The notes beneath the pieces were generated by a model. The model saw only the letters and a program-made list of their open reading frames with translations. It made no database searches and was not told where the DNA came from. Shown here piece by piece: positions 1-10,559 of a stretch of DNA of 64,000 nucleotides. Source of the DNA: Arion vulgaris. Taxonomy: Eukaryota; Mollusca; Gastropoda; Stylommatophora; Arionidae. The first letter of the stretch is position 1. Every line of letters begins with the position of its first letter. The stretch lies in NCBI GenBank assembly GCA_020796225.1, contig CM036755.1, positions 81,723,150 through 81,787,149 of the forward strand, read 5' to 3'. A program made the translations under genes and the position numbers.

Positions 1-10
1 AAATTTCCAG

Positions 11-144
11 ATGAAGGAAGAGCATATTCTGACACATCTAAAGTGTTTAACAACTGATCTTCATCCAGAAAAGCTGCTGCCTCTCATTTGTCAAATTAGG
101 TCACTTATCCCAAGTGGTGATGGCAGAACAATTTACATGTGCAG
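11..144 (+). CDS. Internal exon of an unrecognised host gene (exon a)
   Basis: The stretch is open throughout (44 codons plus 2 nt), preceded by an acceptor-like TTTCCAG and followed by a good donor, GCAG|GTAAGG. It encodes a leucine-rich, probably helical segment (KCLTTDLHPEKLLPLICQI) and ends ...GDGRTIYMCR. The split last codon (AG|A) joins in frame to the exon at 2151-2286, which is the main reason for believing both. I do not recognise the family. Upstream exons would lie outside the window, and the ATG at 11 need not be the start codon. Chance would rarely give an open exon with matching phase to the next one. Confidence 0.6.
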
Positions 145-159
145 GTAAGGTAATCATGA

Positions 160-395
160 ACCTAACTTTCTCTCACTCTTCTCTTTCTAGCTCTAGCTTG
201 TGACATAGCGCTTAAGACATCATCAAATGCCATACTTCTATGTTCTTTGACGTCGTTGTGTCCCGGCTGTGATTCATTTCTTTCAGTTCCTGTTCTCCTC
301 CAGGTCATTTTGAGTTTTTCACATTTTTGTTTACCCTCTGGTCTCCATCTCAGTGCAGTTTTCATGACAGAGTTAGTCTCCATCCTAATATAAAT
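160..395 (-). pseudogene. LINE 3'-end relic (C-terminal basic tail)
   Basis: The minus strand encodes KTALRWRPEGKQKCEKLKMT followed by a WRR motif. This matches the C-terminal tail of the LINE at 22.3-25.4 kb (KTALRWTPEGRRKRGRPKKT plus WRR), so it is a decayed 3' fragment of the same family. It lies in the intron after exon a. Confidence 0.65.
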
Positions 396-650
396 ATTAA
401 TTCATTTCATCATTTGTGAGATGTCAGGTGCAGGAAATGAATTCGCAAGATTTTTTACGCATTGCACTATTCCGGTCAGCGCATTTCTCATGCTAGCATA
501 AATATATATATATTTCTTATCAAATTTCTCGTTTATGTTTTATTTCATTTCATTTTGTTTCACATATTTTCAACACATAACTTCTTCATCACACTTCTAC
601 TACTTTATTTCATATAACCCACATCCATTTTATGCTTAATCTGTCATGAT

Positions 651-1005
651 GTTAGTTAGTTTGTTAATAAATTACATAGCTAGGTAGGTAGGTAGTTATT
701 TAATTATCAAGTTAGATGTTTAGTTAATTAACTTGCTAGATAGTTACTTAGTTAAGTGCATAGCTAGGTAGTTGGTTAGCTACTTAGTTCATTAGATAGC
801 TGGAAAGTTAGTTAGTTCATTAGATAGCAGAATAGTTAGTTAGTTCATTAGATAGCTGAATAGTTAGTTAATTAACTTGCTAAATAGTTATATAGTTCAT
901 TAGCTAGCTAGGAAAGCGAGTTAGTTAATTAGCTAGTTAGCTAATTGGTTAATAATTAGCTAGAAAGTTAGTTAGTTAGATGGCTAGATAATTCGTTAAT
1001 TATCA
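651..1005. repeat. Degenerate TAGN tetranucleotide repeat
   Basis: About 350 bp of irregular TAGT/TAGC/TAGA units with short interruptions, an old microsatellite within the first intron. No coding signal is visible. Confidence 0.85.
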
Positions 1006-1204
1006 GATGGTCTTAATTGCACGAGAACCTAATTGTTAAATGCTCCGATCACATCTTCAGTATATCTGTCAGCATTTGGCAACTGTCAGTTCCAGGATTG
1101 AGTTTAGTAATGAAACATCTACTCCTTCTGTAGTATATCGTATCACAACCTTGACCTGCAGTCATGCTTCTTGTGGTAACAGTTAAAGCATCCTTTAACA
1201 CATT

Positions 1205-1847
1205 ATCATTATTGGTTATTAGTTACTAAACTCACGTCATTGCACTCCGGGTAGACCCATAGGTGCTCAGTCTCCTCAACAGATATCGAAGAGTATGCAT
1301 ACTGATGGTTCTCGTGGCTGGCTGATTGAACACACTTCTCACTCTGCTCCTCAGACATCCAGTTCTGCTGGTACAATGGGTAACTCCAAACTGTCTAAAG
1401 TGCTAGATCGTTTCAACATTTATTTTAGTGTCCTCATCCAACAGAGTCACGAAGAGATCGAAGAACATCCCTTTTATCCATCTTCAACTCCCCAAGAATC
1501 GATGCTGTTGATGCAAGCCTGTTCGCTCTCTCATTATTGTAAACACCCGCATGCCCAGGACAGTATAGCCACCTAAGCCTCTGGAGGATAGAAACTTCTA
1601 AAGACGACATCCACTCATACCGATACCTGTCCTTCTGGATCTTGTGAAGCATCAACTGAGAGTCAGATACAACAAAAGCCCCAGTAAATGAAGTCACAGG
1701 GAGCCAATGGAGGGCAGCAGTAACGGCCTCAACCTCCATCCTCATACTAGAAGTAGTTGTCCTGTATGCTCCACTTCGCTCTGCAACAACCCTACCATGC
1801 GCATTAACCAAGAAACCACATCGTTCATCGTGGTAACACATTATCAT
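1205..1847 (-). pseudogene. RNase H domain relic of an RT-RNase H LINE
   Basis: The minus strand encodes an RNase H domain: ERSGAYRTTTSSMRMEVEAV carries the catalytic Glu, VVSDSQ carries an Asp, and YCPGHAGVYNNERANRLA is the last motif, with Asn in place of the usual catalytic Asp. The reading frame breaks after KRDVLRSLRD. Below 1430 the C-terminal Cys/His-like tail and the 3' terminus (complement of GTTTAGTAACCAATAA) are still visible. It belongs to the family of the element at 39.27-41.25 kb. Confidence 0.85.
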
Positions 1848-1954
1848 GGGTGTATAGTTTCTAGTGTAAACTTAGAGTAGTCCGCAAAGCTGCTGACAGT
1901 GCAAAATGCATTAAAACATTGAAATAAAATTTCTCAAAACGTTTTCATTATTTT

Positions 1955-2092
1955 CAAAATTACATCGAGGTCCCATGCCAACGTCATATCTCTGAGATTT
2001 TCCTGTGTAAGAAAGAGATCTGAGCACGCATGGTTATCCACCTTAGTGCAGTGATGATGGCCCAGTCAACTAATCAATTAATAGATATTTTT
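1955..2092 (+). mobile_element. SINE-B 3' fragment
   Basis: It matches the 3' half of the SINE at 16325-16755: TGTGTAAGAAAGAGATC, then the cat-gatgatggccc stretch and a tail like AATCAATTAATAG. It is 5'-truncated and lies just upstream of exon b. Confidence 0.65.
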
Positions 2093-2150
2093 TCTGCTGT
2101 AGTTCTCCATATTATTAATGATCTGCTAACATTGTTGTCTTTGTTTCTAG

Positions 2151-2286
2151 AAATGGTGCTGACTACAGTGGTTTGGTGTGTGTCTTGTCTCTCCTGTTGG
2201 ACAGAATGGACAACGATGGTTGCTGTACAGTACCGCTGGTTGTTGGAGCCATCAAAGCTATTAGACCGCAAGTCATTCCAACATTG
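2151..2286 (+). CDS. Internal exon of an unrecognised host gene (exon b)
   Basis: An acceptor with a clear pyrimidine tract (TTGTCTTTGTTTCTAG) precedes 136 nt that are open in the frame set by exon a, ending at a GTATGA donor. The protein is NGADYSGLVCVLSLLDRMDN followed by a Cys-Cys and a leucine/isoleucine-rich stretch ending IRPQVIPTL. The exon ends at a codon boundary (phase 0). Together the two exons give about 90 residues of mostly hydrophobic helix-like sequence. No family is recognised. The next exon is not obvious. Confidence 0.6.
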
Positions 2287-2329
2287 GTATGATTGTTAAT
2301 TTTCTATAACTGTTTATAAGGCTTATAAT

Positions 2330-2735
2330 GATATCAGAATTAAGGTACACAGATGACACAGTTCTCCTATCAAATAGTGTCAATTGGTTTGGTACATCTA
2401 ATTCAGTCTGTCAAAAAATACATTGAAGATCAGAACCTTTTTCTGAATACAAAGAAAACTACAATAATGTCCACTGACAAAGCAAAATCTCAACCCAAAA
2501 TTACCACCAACAATGAAGACATTGAGAACACCACACATTTTGAATATCCTGGCTCTATAATTATCAACAATGGAGATTGCACGAAAGAAGTTAGAAGACT
2601 AGCCATTGCACTCGAAAAGGTGACCAGTATAAAGAAACTAGGGAACGACACAAGCAAGGAAACAAAAGTAAAACTTCTGAGAAGACGCATATTCTCTGTG
2701 ATAATCCTCTTGTTGTGCATAGTTCGCAGATGAAC
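2330..2735 (+). pseudogene. LINE reverse-transcriptase fragment
   Basis: A palm motif YTDDTVLL is present at about 2346. After a frameshift comes the thumb region, with NTKKTTIMSTDKAKSQ and FEYPGSIIINNGDCTKEVRR, typical of the post-catalytic part of non-LTR RTs. It ends abruptly at about 2733. It is an intronic relic. Confidence 0.75.
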
Positions 2736-2885
2736 TACAGGAGACTGATCTTTTACCTGAGGATATAAATTACAAGTGCCCTGAAGTTGCAATAAGACTC
2801 CCTGAATTGCAAGTGACAATGGTAATTAGGAAAGCAAGCCTTCATGCAAAAATCATTGAAAGTATCAATCCAATATTAGGCTGTG
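2735..2885 (+). repeat. Dispersed repeat, second copy at 16943-17108
   Basis: The order actacaggagac, aaattacaagt, attaggaaagcaag and caggcaaaaat-like blocks recurs in the same order at 16943-17108. The family is unknown and no coding potential is seen. Confidence 0.5.
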
Positions 2886-2990
2886 TCTAAATTAATGGCG
2901 CATGAACCAAAAAAACAACAAGATTTGATAATTCAAGATATAATATTCAATATTTGATTGTTGTCCAATAAAACAGAACTACTCTTGCAG

Positions 2991-3142
2991 TAGATCCAAG
3001 TTCACCATACTATTCTTTGAAGCGAGAAGGAAAATTAGCTTATGAGGACCGGAGAACACCTAGGGTACCTTCACCTGTTCAAAACTTACAAAGAAGTAAA
3101 AGTACTCCTGAAGCAATCCAGGAATATGCAGTAAACATTTAG
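2991..3142 (+). CDS. Candidate terminal exon (low confidence)
   Basis: After ACTCTTGCAG there are 50 open codons ending in TAG: DPSSPYYSLKREGKLAYEDR, then a Pro/Arg/Ser-rich tail ending EYAVNI. The composition looks protein-like, but the acceptor requires a phase-1 upstream exon while exon b ends at phase 0. Either an unseen exon lies between them or this is chance. Confidence 0.25.
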
Positions 3143-3144
3143 TA

Positions 3145-3890
3145 CATCAATTCTAACTCTACCAGTTTATATTTCTATAGTTTTTAACTACCTACTTAAC
3201 ATGGCAGAATGGGGAACAAGGTATTAGGACCTTAAATTGGTGTTTTCTTCTAGGGCAGGCACATTTTCCTTCACGTTTGGACTTATAGGACACGGTTTCA
3301 TTATCAAACTACAGAGTTTAGTGCTTGAAGCAACACTGTGAGCTTTGAATCTTATTTGGAATGTTTTTTGTTTGTACCTACAAGGGTTGTGTTGTGAGAC
3401 CCATCATTTAGAAAATGGCAGGTAGTTTATCTAAAGGTTGCCTTATGTAGTAATATCTTGGCAGACTGCTGTGTTTTGACAACTGTTTCCTTGTGAATTG
3501 AAAATACAAAAGGCAGACGGTGGTGTTGGTACTCTGGTCACTGTCTTATGCATTTAATGCGTATTATATTTCTCTAGCATATATATATATATATATCATT
3601 GTTTACTCTAACAGGTTCAGTATCAACGTCTGTACCAAGTACTGCATCTGTACAATGACAGCAGTAATGTGTATGCAAATCTAGACCACAAAAAATGAAC
3701 ATCCTTGAAACACGTGTAAACCTATACCAGTCAACACATCTCCATTTTTCCCATACAATCTAAATTGTGTTTGCAAACATTTAAGTTTTTTAAACAGTTA
3801 TCATAATGTTATGTTTTACTTGTAATGTAAATATTGTTATTGTATAGAGTATGTGATGCCAAAGAAATACATCTTCAGACTATCAGCTTA
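3145..3890. other. No gene recognised
   Basis: AT-rich non-coding sequence with a short (TA)n run at about 3576-3597. It could be 3' untranslated or intergenic sequence. Confidence 0.4.
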
Positions 3891-3894
3891 TATA

Positions 3895-4130
3895 CATAAG
3901 CTTATCTGTCGCCTACCACAGAGAGCCACACAGAAAAAGTATAATGCAAGAAGAAGATCATGCAAAATATGGAGCAACGGCATCAAGAACAGCCTTACGA
4001 AAATGAATATCAGTTTACAAAGTGCCTTAAAGTGCACACAAGATCACTACGTTCTTCGCCCCCTCTCCCAACACTTCTATAAATAAGTAAATGGTAGAAG
4101 AGGAGAAGAAGAAGAAAATACATAGGCTTA
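3895..4130 (+). pseudogene. LINE 3'-end relic with GAA-rich tail
   Basis: It encodes KIWSNGIKNSLTKMNISLQS plus a short tail, and is followed by AGAAGAAGAAG. The same protein tail occurs on the minus strand at 33010-33200 (RKRWNDGIKNNLKKMNSNL), which defines one LINE lineage with the common W-x-(D/N)-x-IK C-terminus. Confidence 0.6.
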
Positions 4131-4134
4131 TCAT

Positions 4135-4480
4135 AAGTGGAACATAAAATGGAACAAATTCAGGAGAAGTGATGAAATCAGAGAAATGTCTGGTCAACCA
4201 CTAGTAACAACTGTTATAAGAAGGAGAAGGTGGAGATATGTTGGACATACCTTGAGAAGAAATGCTCAAAGAATATAAAAGCAAGCATCGTAGTGAGGTG
4301 TAGAGGGTTCAGAACACCTAAATAGATGCTGAAACGAACTTTGCTGAGAGAAGCAAAAAATATCTGTCTCAGTTCCATGAAAGATATTGAGCAAGTTGCC
4401 TAGGATAGAGCGGTTTGAAGAAATTGCTTGCAGGCCCTATGTAACGTATAACGGTACGAGAGGAATTATTATTATCATTA
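4135..4480 (+). pseudogene. LINE 3'-end relic with ATT-type tail
   Basis: It encodes EIREMSGQPLVTTVIRRRR followed by WRYVGHTLRRNAQRI, with stops after that, and finishes in ATTATTATTATCATTA. It is clearly homologous to the minus-strand relic at 18530-18905, including the (ATT)n tail. Confidence 0.7.
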
Positions 4481-4629
4481 GTGTTGTGGGTGCTGTTTTT
4501 CCATACTGTGCCATCTTAATTCACCCTATATTTGTTTGGTATTCCGTGCTTTTATACGAATCTTCAACAACAGCAGTACATATGGCAGACTGTATGTCAC
4601 TGTCTAGCAATACAGTGGCATCTTATTGC

Positions 4630-4885
4630 AGACAAAGCTAAAGATATATAGAGTGGCAGTGATCCCATCTTTGCTGCATACATGCAAAACATGGACTGTT
4701 TATAGAATATAAGCTAGATCATCATCAAGTTGCTTGTCCCTTCCGGAACTTGGCTTCCATGACAGTAGTCCTGAAAAAATGCTATATTCTGTGCAAGTTG
4801 ACCGGCATCAGCAGCAGTCATTCTCAGATCTTCAATGGCATCTTGCACCCATCGTCTTCTAGGTTTTTCTCTCATTATTCTTCCA
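4630..4885. pseudogene. Two small LINE scraps in opposite orientations
   Basis: At 4630-4715 (+) is YRVAVIPSLLHTCKTWTVY, the SLLYG-ETWT motif region of a LINE RT C-terminus. At 4725-4885 (-) is a C-terminal tail containing KPRRRWVQDAIEDL followed by MTAADAGQLAQ. They meet tail to tail. Confidence 0.55.
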
Positions 4886-5059
4886 GTGATATGCTAGATA
4901 CAGACAGACTTATACAGAATACGATCTTCATCCGATTACTATGCAAGATAAAGAATATGATCTTCATAAATCTTTATCCGATAAGGATGCTAGATACAGA
5001 ATACGATCTTCATCCCAACTTGAAAAAATACACCCCAAGGAGTTGATTATTGTGTAGCT

Positions 5060-5255
5060 GATGACGGATTAATGGGGTGTTCTTCGATCTCTTCATGACT
5101 GCATGTTTGGTTATTGGTTATTGGTTACTAAACTGACGTCATTGCACTCCGGGCAAACCCATAGGTGCTCAGTCTCCCCAACAGATATCGAAGAGTATGC
5201 ATACTGATGGTTCCTGTGGCTCGCTGATTAAACACACCTCTCACTCTGCCCGTTG
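5060..5255 (-). pseudogene. RNase H LINE 3'-terminus scraps
   Basis: Positions 5113-5250 match the reverse complement of the 3' end of the RT-RNase H element (complement of GACGTCAGTTTAGTAACCAATAACC). Positions 5064-5101 hold a tiny plus-strand piece of the same family (GGGGTGTTCTTCGATCTCTTC). Confidence 0.65.
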
Positions 5256-5562
5256 CTCGATTGTTTCAGCTGAACGGACTTGAGCAGTGCGTACTCGATT
5301 GGTTCCTAGTCTTGCTTCACGTTGCTCGTCTGTTTCAGGACGAACGGGCTTCAGCAGTGCGTACTGGAACAGTTTGCAGTCTTGCTTTCTGTTGCTCATC
5401 TGTTTCTGAAGCTAGTAATGCCTTTCTCTTTCGTGCTCTAGGTGTAGATGGGCCAATAGCTTTTCGTTTGGGAGGCATAATTGCAAATGTGTGGAAAATT
5501 CGTGAAGAGCGTGTGGAAATAACTGCATCTTGTTCGTTTTCACACACGAAATTAAATATCAC
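5255..5562 (-). pseudogene. Fragment resembling the N-terminus of Helitron/PIF1-type transposon proteins
   Basis: The minus strand encodes MPPKRKAIGPSTPRARKRKA, then repeated ETDEQQKARL / ETDEQREARLGTNRVRT / ETIEQR blocks separated by a frameshift. Repeated (S/A)ET-x-EQR-x-AR-L blocks behind a basic start are typical of helitron helicase-like proteins as I remember them. No Rep or helicase domain is present here, so it is only a fragment. Confidence 0.45.
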
Positions 5563-5674
5563 TGTTGATTTTTCGCTGGAATAAATAAAAAAATTAGCAT
5601 TTGATTAAATTCTATTAGGAAATGCATAGAAACTGCGAGTAAAATGTTTTGAAAAATCAGGTAGTTACCAGTTA

Positions 5675-5820
5675 TACAGTTAGAACTAGATGCCTGAGGG
5701 GGTTGAGTGAGGAGTGTGTTTAACCAGACAGCCACAGGAACCATCAGTATGTATACTCTTTAACATGTGTTGGGGGAGACAGAGCACATATGGGTCTGCA
5801 CGGAGTATAATGACATGTTC
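5675..5820 (+). pseudogene. RNase H LINE C-terminal scrap
   Basis: It matches the region after the RNase H domain (GTGTGTTTAACCAGACAGCC, then ACAGGAACCATCAGTATG). Several stops are present. Confidence 0.6.
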
Positions 5821-5939
5821 AATAACCTATATATATATATTACGTAGCTGCCACATATTGTACATATATATTTGTATATTTGATAATTTGTGGATTGCGT
5901 TTCTACTATGTATCATATTGTATGTTTACAATGCAAACA

Positions 5940-6300
5940 TGTCACCATGAACACAAAAAGAGCACAGTTCAACACAATATTTATCGCTACATTATGCTAT
6001 CAGTGCCAAACCTGGACACTAAAATTAAATGACAGAAGACTAGTCACGACAGAGATGAAGTGTCTACGCAGAATGCTGGGAGTAACACGAAGAGACCGGT
6101 TTAGACATGAAGACAGTAAAAAATTACGTGTTTTTGTTTTTGACAAGATTGTGCTTTGCCATCTGTTCATATTTTTGCGTGGTCTTTCCATCACCTTCTT
6201 TCCATGTTGGAGTTTGGTTGAATTTTTATTAAGTGTCCGAATCTCTTCACTCTTTGTTTTTCAATGTAATTCAAGAACGATTCTGTTCCACCTGTATCAT
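5940..6300. pseudogene. Two LINE RT C-terminal pieces, tail to tail
   Basis: The plus strand at 5945-6125 encodes FIATLCYQCQTWTLKLNDRR and MKCLRRMLGVTRRDRFRHED. The minus strand at 6131-6300 encodes YIEKQRVKRFGHLIKIQPNS followed by MERPRKNMNRW. In the element at 59.2-60.9 kb these two segments are consecutive on one strand, so here one half is inverted or two insertions abut. Confidence 0.6.
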
Positions 6301-6301
6301 G

Positions 6302-6970
6302 GTAGGGGTTGTTGCAGAGCGAAGAGGGGCATACAGGACAACTACTTCTAGTATGAGGATGGAAGTTGAGGCCGTTACTGCTGCACTCCATTGGATTTCT
6401 GGGACTTCATTTACTGGAGCAGTTGTTGTATCTGACTCTCAGTCGATGCTTCACAAGATCCAGAAGGGCAGGTATGAGTGGATCTCGTCTATAGAAGTTT
6501 CTAACCTCAAGCGGCTTACGTGGATATACTGTCCTGGGCATGCGGATGTTTACGGTAATGAGAGAACGGACAGGCTTGCATCAACAGCATCGATTATTGG
6601 GGAGTTGAAGATGGATAAGGGGGATATTGTTCGGTCTCTTCGCGACTGTCTGTTGGATGAGGACACTAAAATAAATGTTGAATCGGTCAAGCGATTTAAG
6701 CAGCTTGGAGTTACCCGTTGTTCAAGTCGAACTGGATGCCTGACAGGCAGAGTGAGAGCTATGTTTAATCAGCGAGCCACAGGAACCATCAGTATGCATA
6801 CTCTTCGATATCTGTTGAAGGAGACTGAGCACCTATGGGTATGCCCGGAGTGCAATGAGGTCAGTTTAGTAACCAATAACCCACCTGTATTTCTTATGCT
6901 GACGTTTGGGACTGTTTTTTCTTGTGTTGTTGGTAACTTTTGGCAGGCATCACATTTCACATGTAAATAA
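6302..6970 (+). pseudogene. RNase H domain relic, open frame
   Basis: It encodes ERRGAYRTTTSSMRMEVEAV (Glu), VVVSDSQSMLHKIQKG (Asp), YCPGHADVYGNERTDRLAST (last Asp), then the Cys/His-type tail ending WVCPECNEVSLVTNN, and the element terminus TTTAGTAACCAATAACC at about 6866-6882. The first catalytic Asp (TDG) is missing because the 5' part is truncated, so the fragment cannot be a complete enzyme although the frame is intact for over 200 codons. Confidence 0.85.
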
Positions 6971-7210
6971 AACCTTTCGTCCATTCCACCATTTCCTATC
7001 TTTTCATTCCACCATATATGTTTCAGAAATGGATGAAGTCTTTTGTGTGTGAATAATGATAATGAAAATTAAGTACACACGTCCATTCACAATCACTTTG
7101 TGTTAGTCAAATAGCAATATCCGTGTCTATAGTTCACATAATACACAGTGTGATTTTGTCACCAGATCTAGCAGTATTTCAAGGAAACTATTCTTCAGTA
7201 ACTGAAACCA
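6971..7210. other. No feature recognised
   Basis: AT-rich sequence without coding, repeat or element homology that I can see. Confidence 0.4.
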
Positions 7211-7660
7211 ATATTGAAAGCCAAAACTATTGCATATATTTATGTTGTCAAATCTGCAGTAGACTGGAACACAAACACTCTGTATGATTATCGAAAAGAC
7301 TTCCTCAAAGACCTAAGCAGAGCAGACCAGGTCGTTATGTTTCGACTATGCGCCAGACACTGCAGACTCAACATACACTTACATAGACTAGGAATAAGTC
7401 AAACAGCTCTCTGCCAGTGTCAACAGGCGGAACAGGCAAAGGAGCATGTAGTGCAAGACTGTTCTCTCTTGTGTGAGCTGAGAAGCAACATGTGGCCACA
7501 CCTAGCTGACCTAAAAACTAAGCTTTGGTGAAACCTGACAGACCTGAAGCTGACTGCCCAGTTTGTGGTCCACAGTAAACTAAGAACATGACCAGAGAAC
7601 GCAGAAGAAGAAGAAAAGTATCTGACTCTAAGTCAATGGTTCGGAAGATCCAAAATGGTA
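7211..7660 (+). pseudogene. LINE C-terminal Cys-rich tail plus RNase H scrap
   Basis: It encodes DLSRADQVVMFRLCARHCRL, a LGISQTALCQCQQ Cys pair and EHVVQDCSL, the usual post-RT/RNase H HCRL-CxC-H-C zinc-like tail of non-LTR elements, then stops and a CGCAGAAGAAGAAG tail. Positions 7618-7660 carry a fragment of the RNase H family (TATCTGACTCTAAGTCAATG). Confidence 0.6.
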
Positions 7661-7796
7661 GGGATTGGACACCAACACAAAACTTAAATCTGTCATTTAT
7701 CGCTTCCAACAGTAGCTGATATCTGATCACTTGTGGATTTTGTGTGTTGTGCAATGAAAATATCTAACTCATAACGTGATTATAAACTCTCTATAT

Positions 7797-8771
7797 ATTC
7801 ACAATTGACTTCACAACTGACATCACACCTGACATCACAGTTGTCTTCCCAACTGCATTTACAACTGACATCACAACTGACATCACAAGTGACATCATGT
7901 CCGACATCACAACTGATTTCACAACTAACTTCACAATTGACATCACAACTGACATCACAAGTGACATCATGTCCGACATCACAACTGATTTCACAACTAA
8001 CTTCACAATTGACATCACAACTGACATCACAAGTGACATCGTGTCCGACATCACAACTGATTTCACAACTAACTTCACAATTGACATCACAACTGACATC
8101 ACACGTGACATCATGTCCGACATCACAACTGATTTCACAACTAACTTCACAATTGACATCACAACTGACATCACAAGTGACATCATGTCCGACATCACAA
8201 CTGATTTCACAACTAACTTCACAATTGACATCACAACTGACATCACAAGTGACATCATGTCCGACATCACAACTGATTTCACAACTAACTTCACAATTGA
8301 CATCACAACTGACATCACAAGTGACATCATGTCCGACATCACAACTGATTTCACAACTAACTTCACAATTGACATCACAACTGACATCACAAGTGACATC
8401 GTGTCCGACATCACAACTGATTTCACAACTATCTTCACAATTGACATCACAACTGACATCACAAGTGACATCATGTCCGACATCACAACTGATTTCACAA
8501 CTAACTTCACAATTGACATCACAACTGACATCACAAGTGACATCATGTCCGACATCACAACTGATTTCACAACTAACTTCACAATTGACATCACAACTGA
8601 CATCACAAGTGACATCATGTCCGACATCACAACTGATTTCACAACTAACTTCACAATTGACATCACATCTTCTTTCACAAAAGACTTTACAACTGACTTC
8701 ATAACCAACTTCACAACTCACTTCACAGTTGACTTCACAACTCACTTCACAGTTGACTTCACAACTCACTT
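7797..8771. repeat. 12-bp satellite organised as a 72-bp higher-order repeat
   Basis: The basic unit is GACATCACAACT-like (12 bp). Six diverged units form a 72-bp block repeated 11 times between about 7867 and 8665, marked by (A/G)TGTCC at 7897, 7969, 8041 and so on every 72 bp. Diverged 12-bp units flank it on both sides. Because 12 and 72 are multiples of three, several frames stay open on both strands, but these are artefacts of the repeat. Confidence 0.95.
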
Positions 8772-10297
8772 TGTAGCCGTCAAGGCTTGCCTACTGTAAT
8801 CCTGTGTTCTATCCTTGGGTCAACGGCAACATTTATGTAATAGTCTAAGCTTGGCTACTGTTCGAATTCTGGTTCACAGGCGCCATTTATGTAATAGTAT
8901 GACTTGAGTTACTGCTTCTGGTCTGACCTATTATCTTTTATCTTTCGTCACTGCAACATAAACACTACTAACTCGACAACTATCACACTCTAACATAGAA
9001 TATAATCCAATTTAAAACGACCGTCAAAGATATTATACTCATGTGAGAATCAATCTGATTCTCAACTTTTATTTATTCATTTGCTTATTTCAATACAAAA
9101 ATATACATTTCATATATATATATAAACATGCAAATCAGTTGATTATTTATGGTTCTGTTTAGCATTTGTCAATTTCTCCATATCTAAATTTAAAACAACC
9201 AATCTCCCTGAAAAAATATATATATAAAGTATATTACCTCATCATATTAAGACACCTCTATATAAAAAAATACAACCGTAAATATAATCGTATTAAATAT
9301 TATGGTCTACTTATCTCTTCTGCCAAAAAATATGAACATGAATGTTTCTGTTCAGAAGTCCTTGAGTATGTCCCTTTTATTTGAAATGTCTCCTTTTCGA
9401 TCGAACCGCATTGAATATTTCTTGTTTATGTCTTTTTTTCTATTTAGTTGCAACTGTCTCTCTATTTAGGTCAAAGTCAACCCCCTCAGGGCTGTCTTGT
9501 TGATAATACAGTACTAAGTTCTGGCGTGGTCACCAACTGTAGACTACCAAGCACTGGTTAGCTTGAATGATACCACCAACTGTAGACTACCAAGCACTGG
9601 TTAGCTTGAATGCTGTCACCAACTGTAGACTACCAAGCACTGGTTAGCTTGAATGATGTCACCAACTGTAGACTACCAAGCACTGGTTAGCTTGCATGAT
9701 GTCACTATCTGTAGACTACCAAGCACTGGTTAATCTTTCCTCCTATCAATTAACTGTCTGTTACTGTCTCGGGACTACCTACACTGCCTGTTCCTGGGTA
9801 CCTCTCTGTTCTTCTGTCTCTATCCGAATGCCTATCTAAAGTTTCTGCCAACTGTCCATCTGCCAAGTGTGTGTGCGAAGTCTCTGTGAAGATGTTCTGC
9901 CTGACCAACTGTCCTTCTACCAAGTGTGTGTGCGAAGTCTCCTAATAATCTACAAAAAAACCTTCTATTTAACCACTGGCAATTTTCTTTGTATCCAAAT
10001 CAGTCATTGTCCTAGAATATAATTCTCGCGGTCAAATCTCTTTAGTTGGCCTGGAAAAACCCAGCAAATTTGACAATCGTGACCTATGGAATTTCTAGAA
10101 AACAAGAATACAATTAACCCTAAGTTGACTGCAGGAGAAAGAAAGGCAGGGCATAAGTTCAAACCTAGTTAAGGAAAAACCCACCAAATTAACATATCTG
10201 GTCTGTTATCCTACGTCCACCGCCCAGGTATATTGTTACCCCTTTGATTAATTGAAAAGGAGCAAGGGGAAAACATGGTGTCATATTCCCTGCTACA
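8772..10297 (-). mobile_element. LTR-like element E1 (about 1.5 kb) inserted in the 12-bp satellite
   Basis: It begins TGTAGCC and ends GCTACA. The satellite phrase ACTT occurs immediately before (8768-8771) and after (10298-10301), a 4-bp target duplication. Its sequence matches the reverse complement of the outer parts of E2 at 39017-42579: 10080-10290 matches 39017-39260, and 8772-8960 and 9740-9960 match 42440-42579 and 41360-41700. TG...CA ends with a 4-bp duplication fit a solo LTR of a Ty3-like element; a TIR element is the alternative. It contains the 43-bp array at 9531-9732 and a short duplication at 9848-9942. No ORF is recognised. Confidence 0.6.
9531..9732. repeat. 43-bp tandem repeat, 4.7 copies
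   Basis: The unit starts CACCAACTGTAGACTACC and continues AAGCACTGGTTAGCTTG. It lies inside element E1. Confidence 0.9.
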
Positions 10298-10392
10298 ACT
10301 TCACAGTTGACTTCACAATTCACTTCACAGTTGACTTCACAACTCACTTCACAGCTGACTTCACAACTCACTTCACAGTTGACTTCACTACT
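10298..10392. repeat. 12-bp satellite, continuation
   Basis: ACTTCACAGTTG / ACTTCACAACTC 12-bp units resume here directly after E1. They match the diverged flank at 8690-8771. Confidence 0.85.
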
Positions 10393-10559
10393 TACTCAAA
10401 AATTTTGTAACTGATAAAAAATAGTGTAATTAAGAACTAACAAAGGTATTGCAAAAAACATGCACTAGTTTTTGCTCACTTATTAGCTTCTGGGTGTTTG
10501 TACATATTTCGCTGTTTTATTATATTCAAATTAAATTTGATGAATGCCATGTAGTAATT

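Noticed and set aside
5940..6300. Twin-priming 5' inversion of a LINE
   Set aside because: The halves are tail to tail (5' part forward on the left, 3' part reverse on the right), the opposite of what twin priming gives.
7780..8799. Four overlapping 300-codon frames on both strands over the 72-bp array
   Set aside because: Repeat length is divisible by three and lacks stops. Openness on both strands shows it is not coding.
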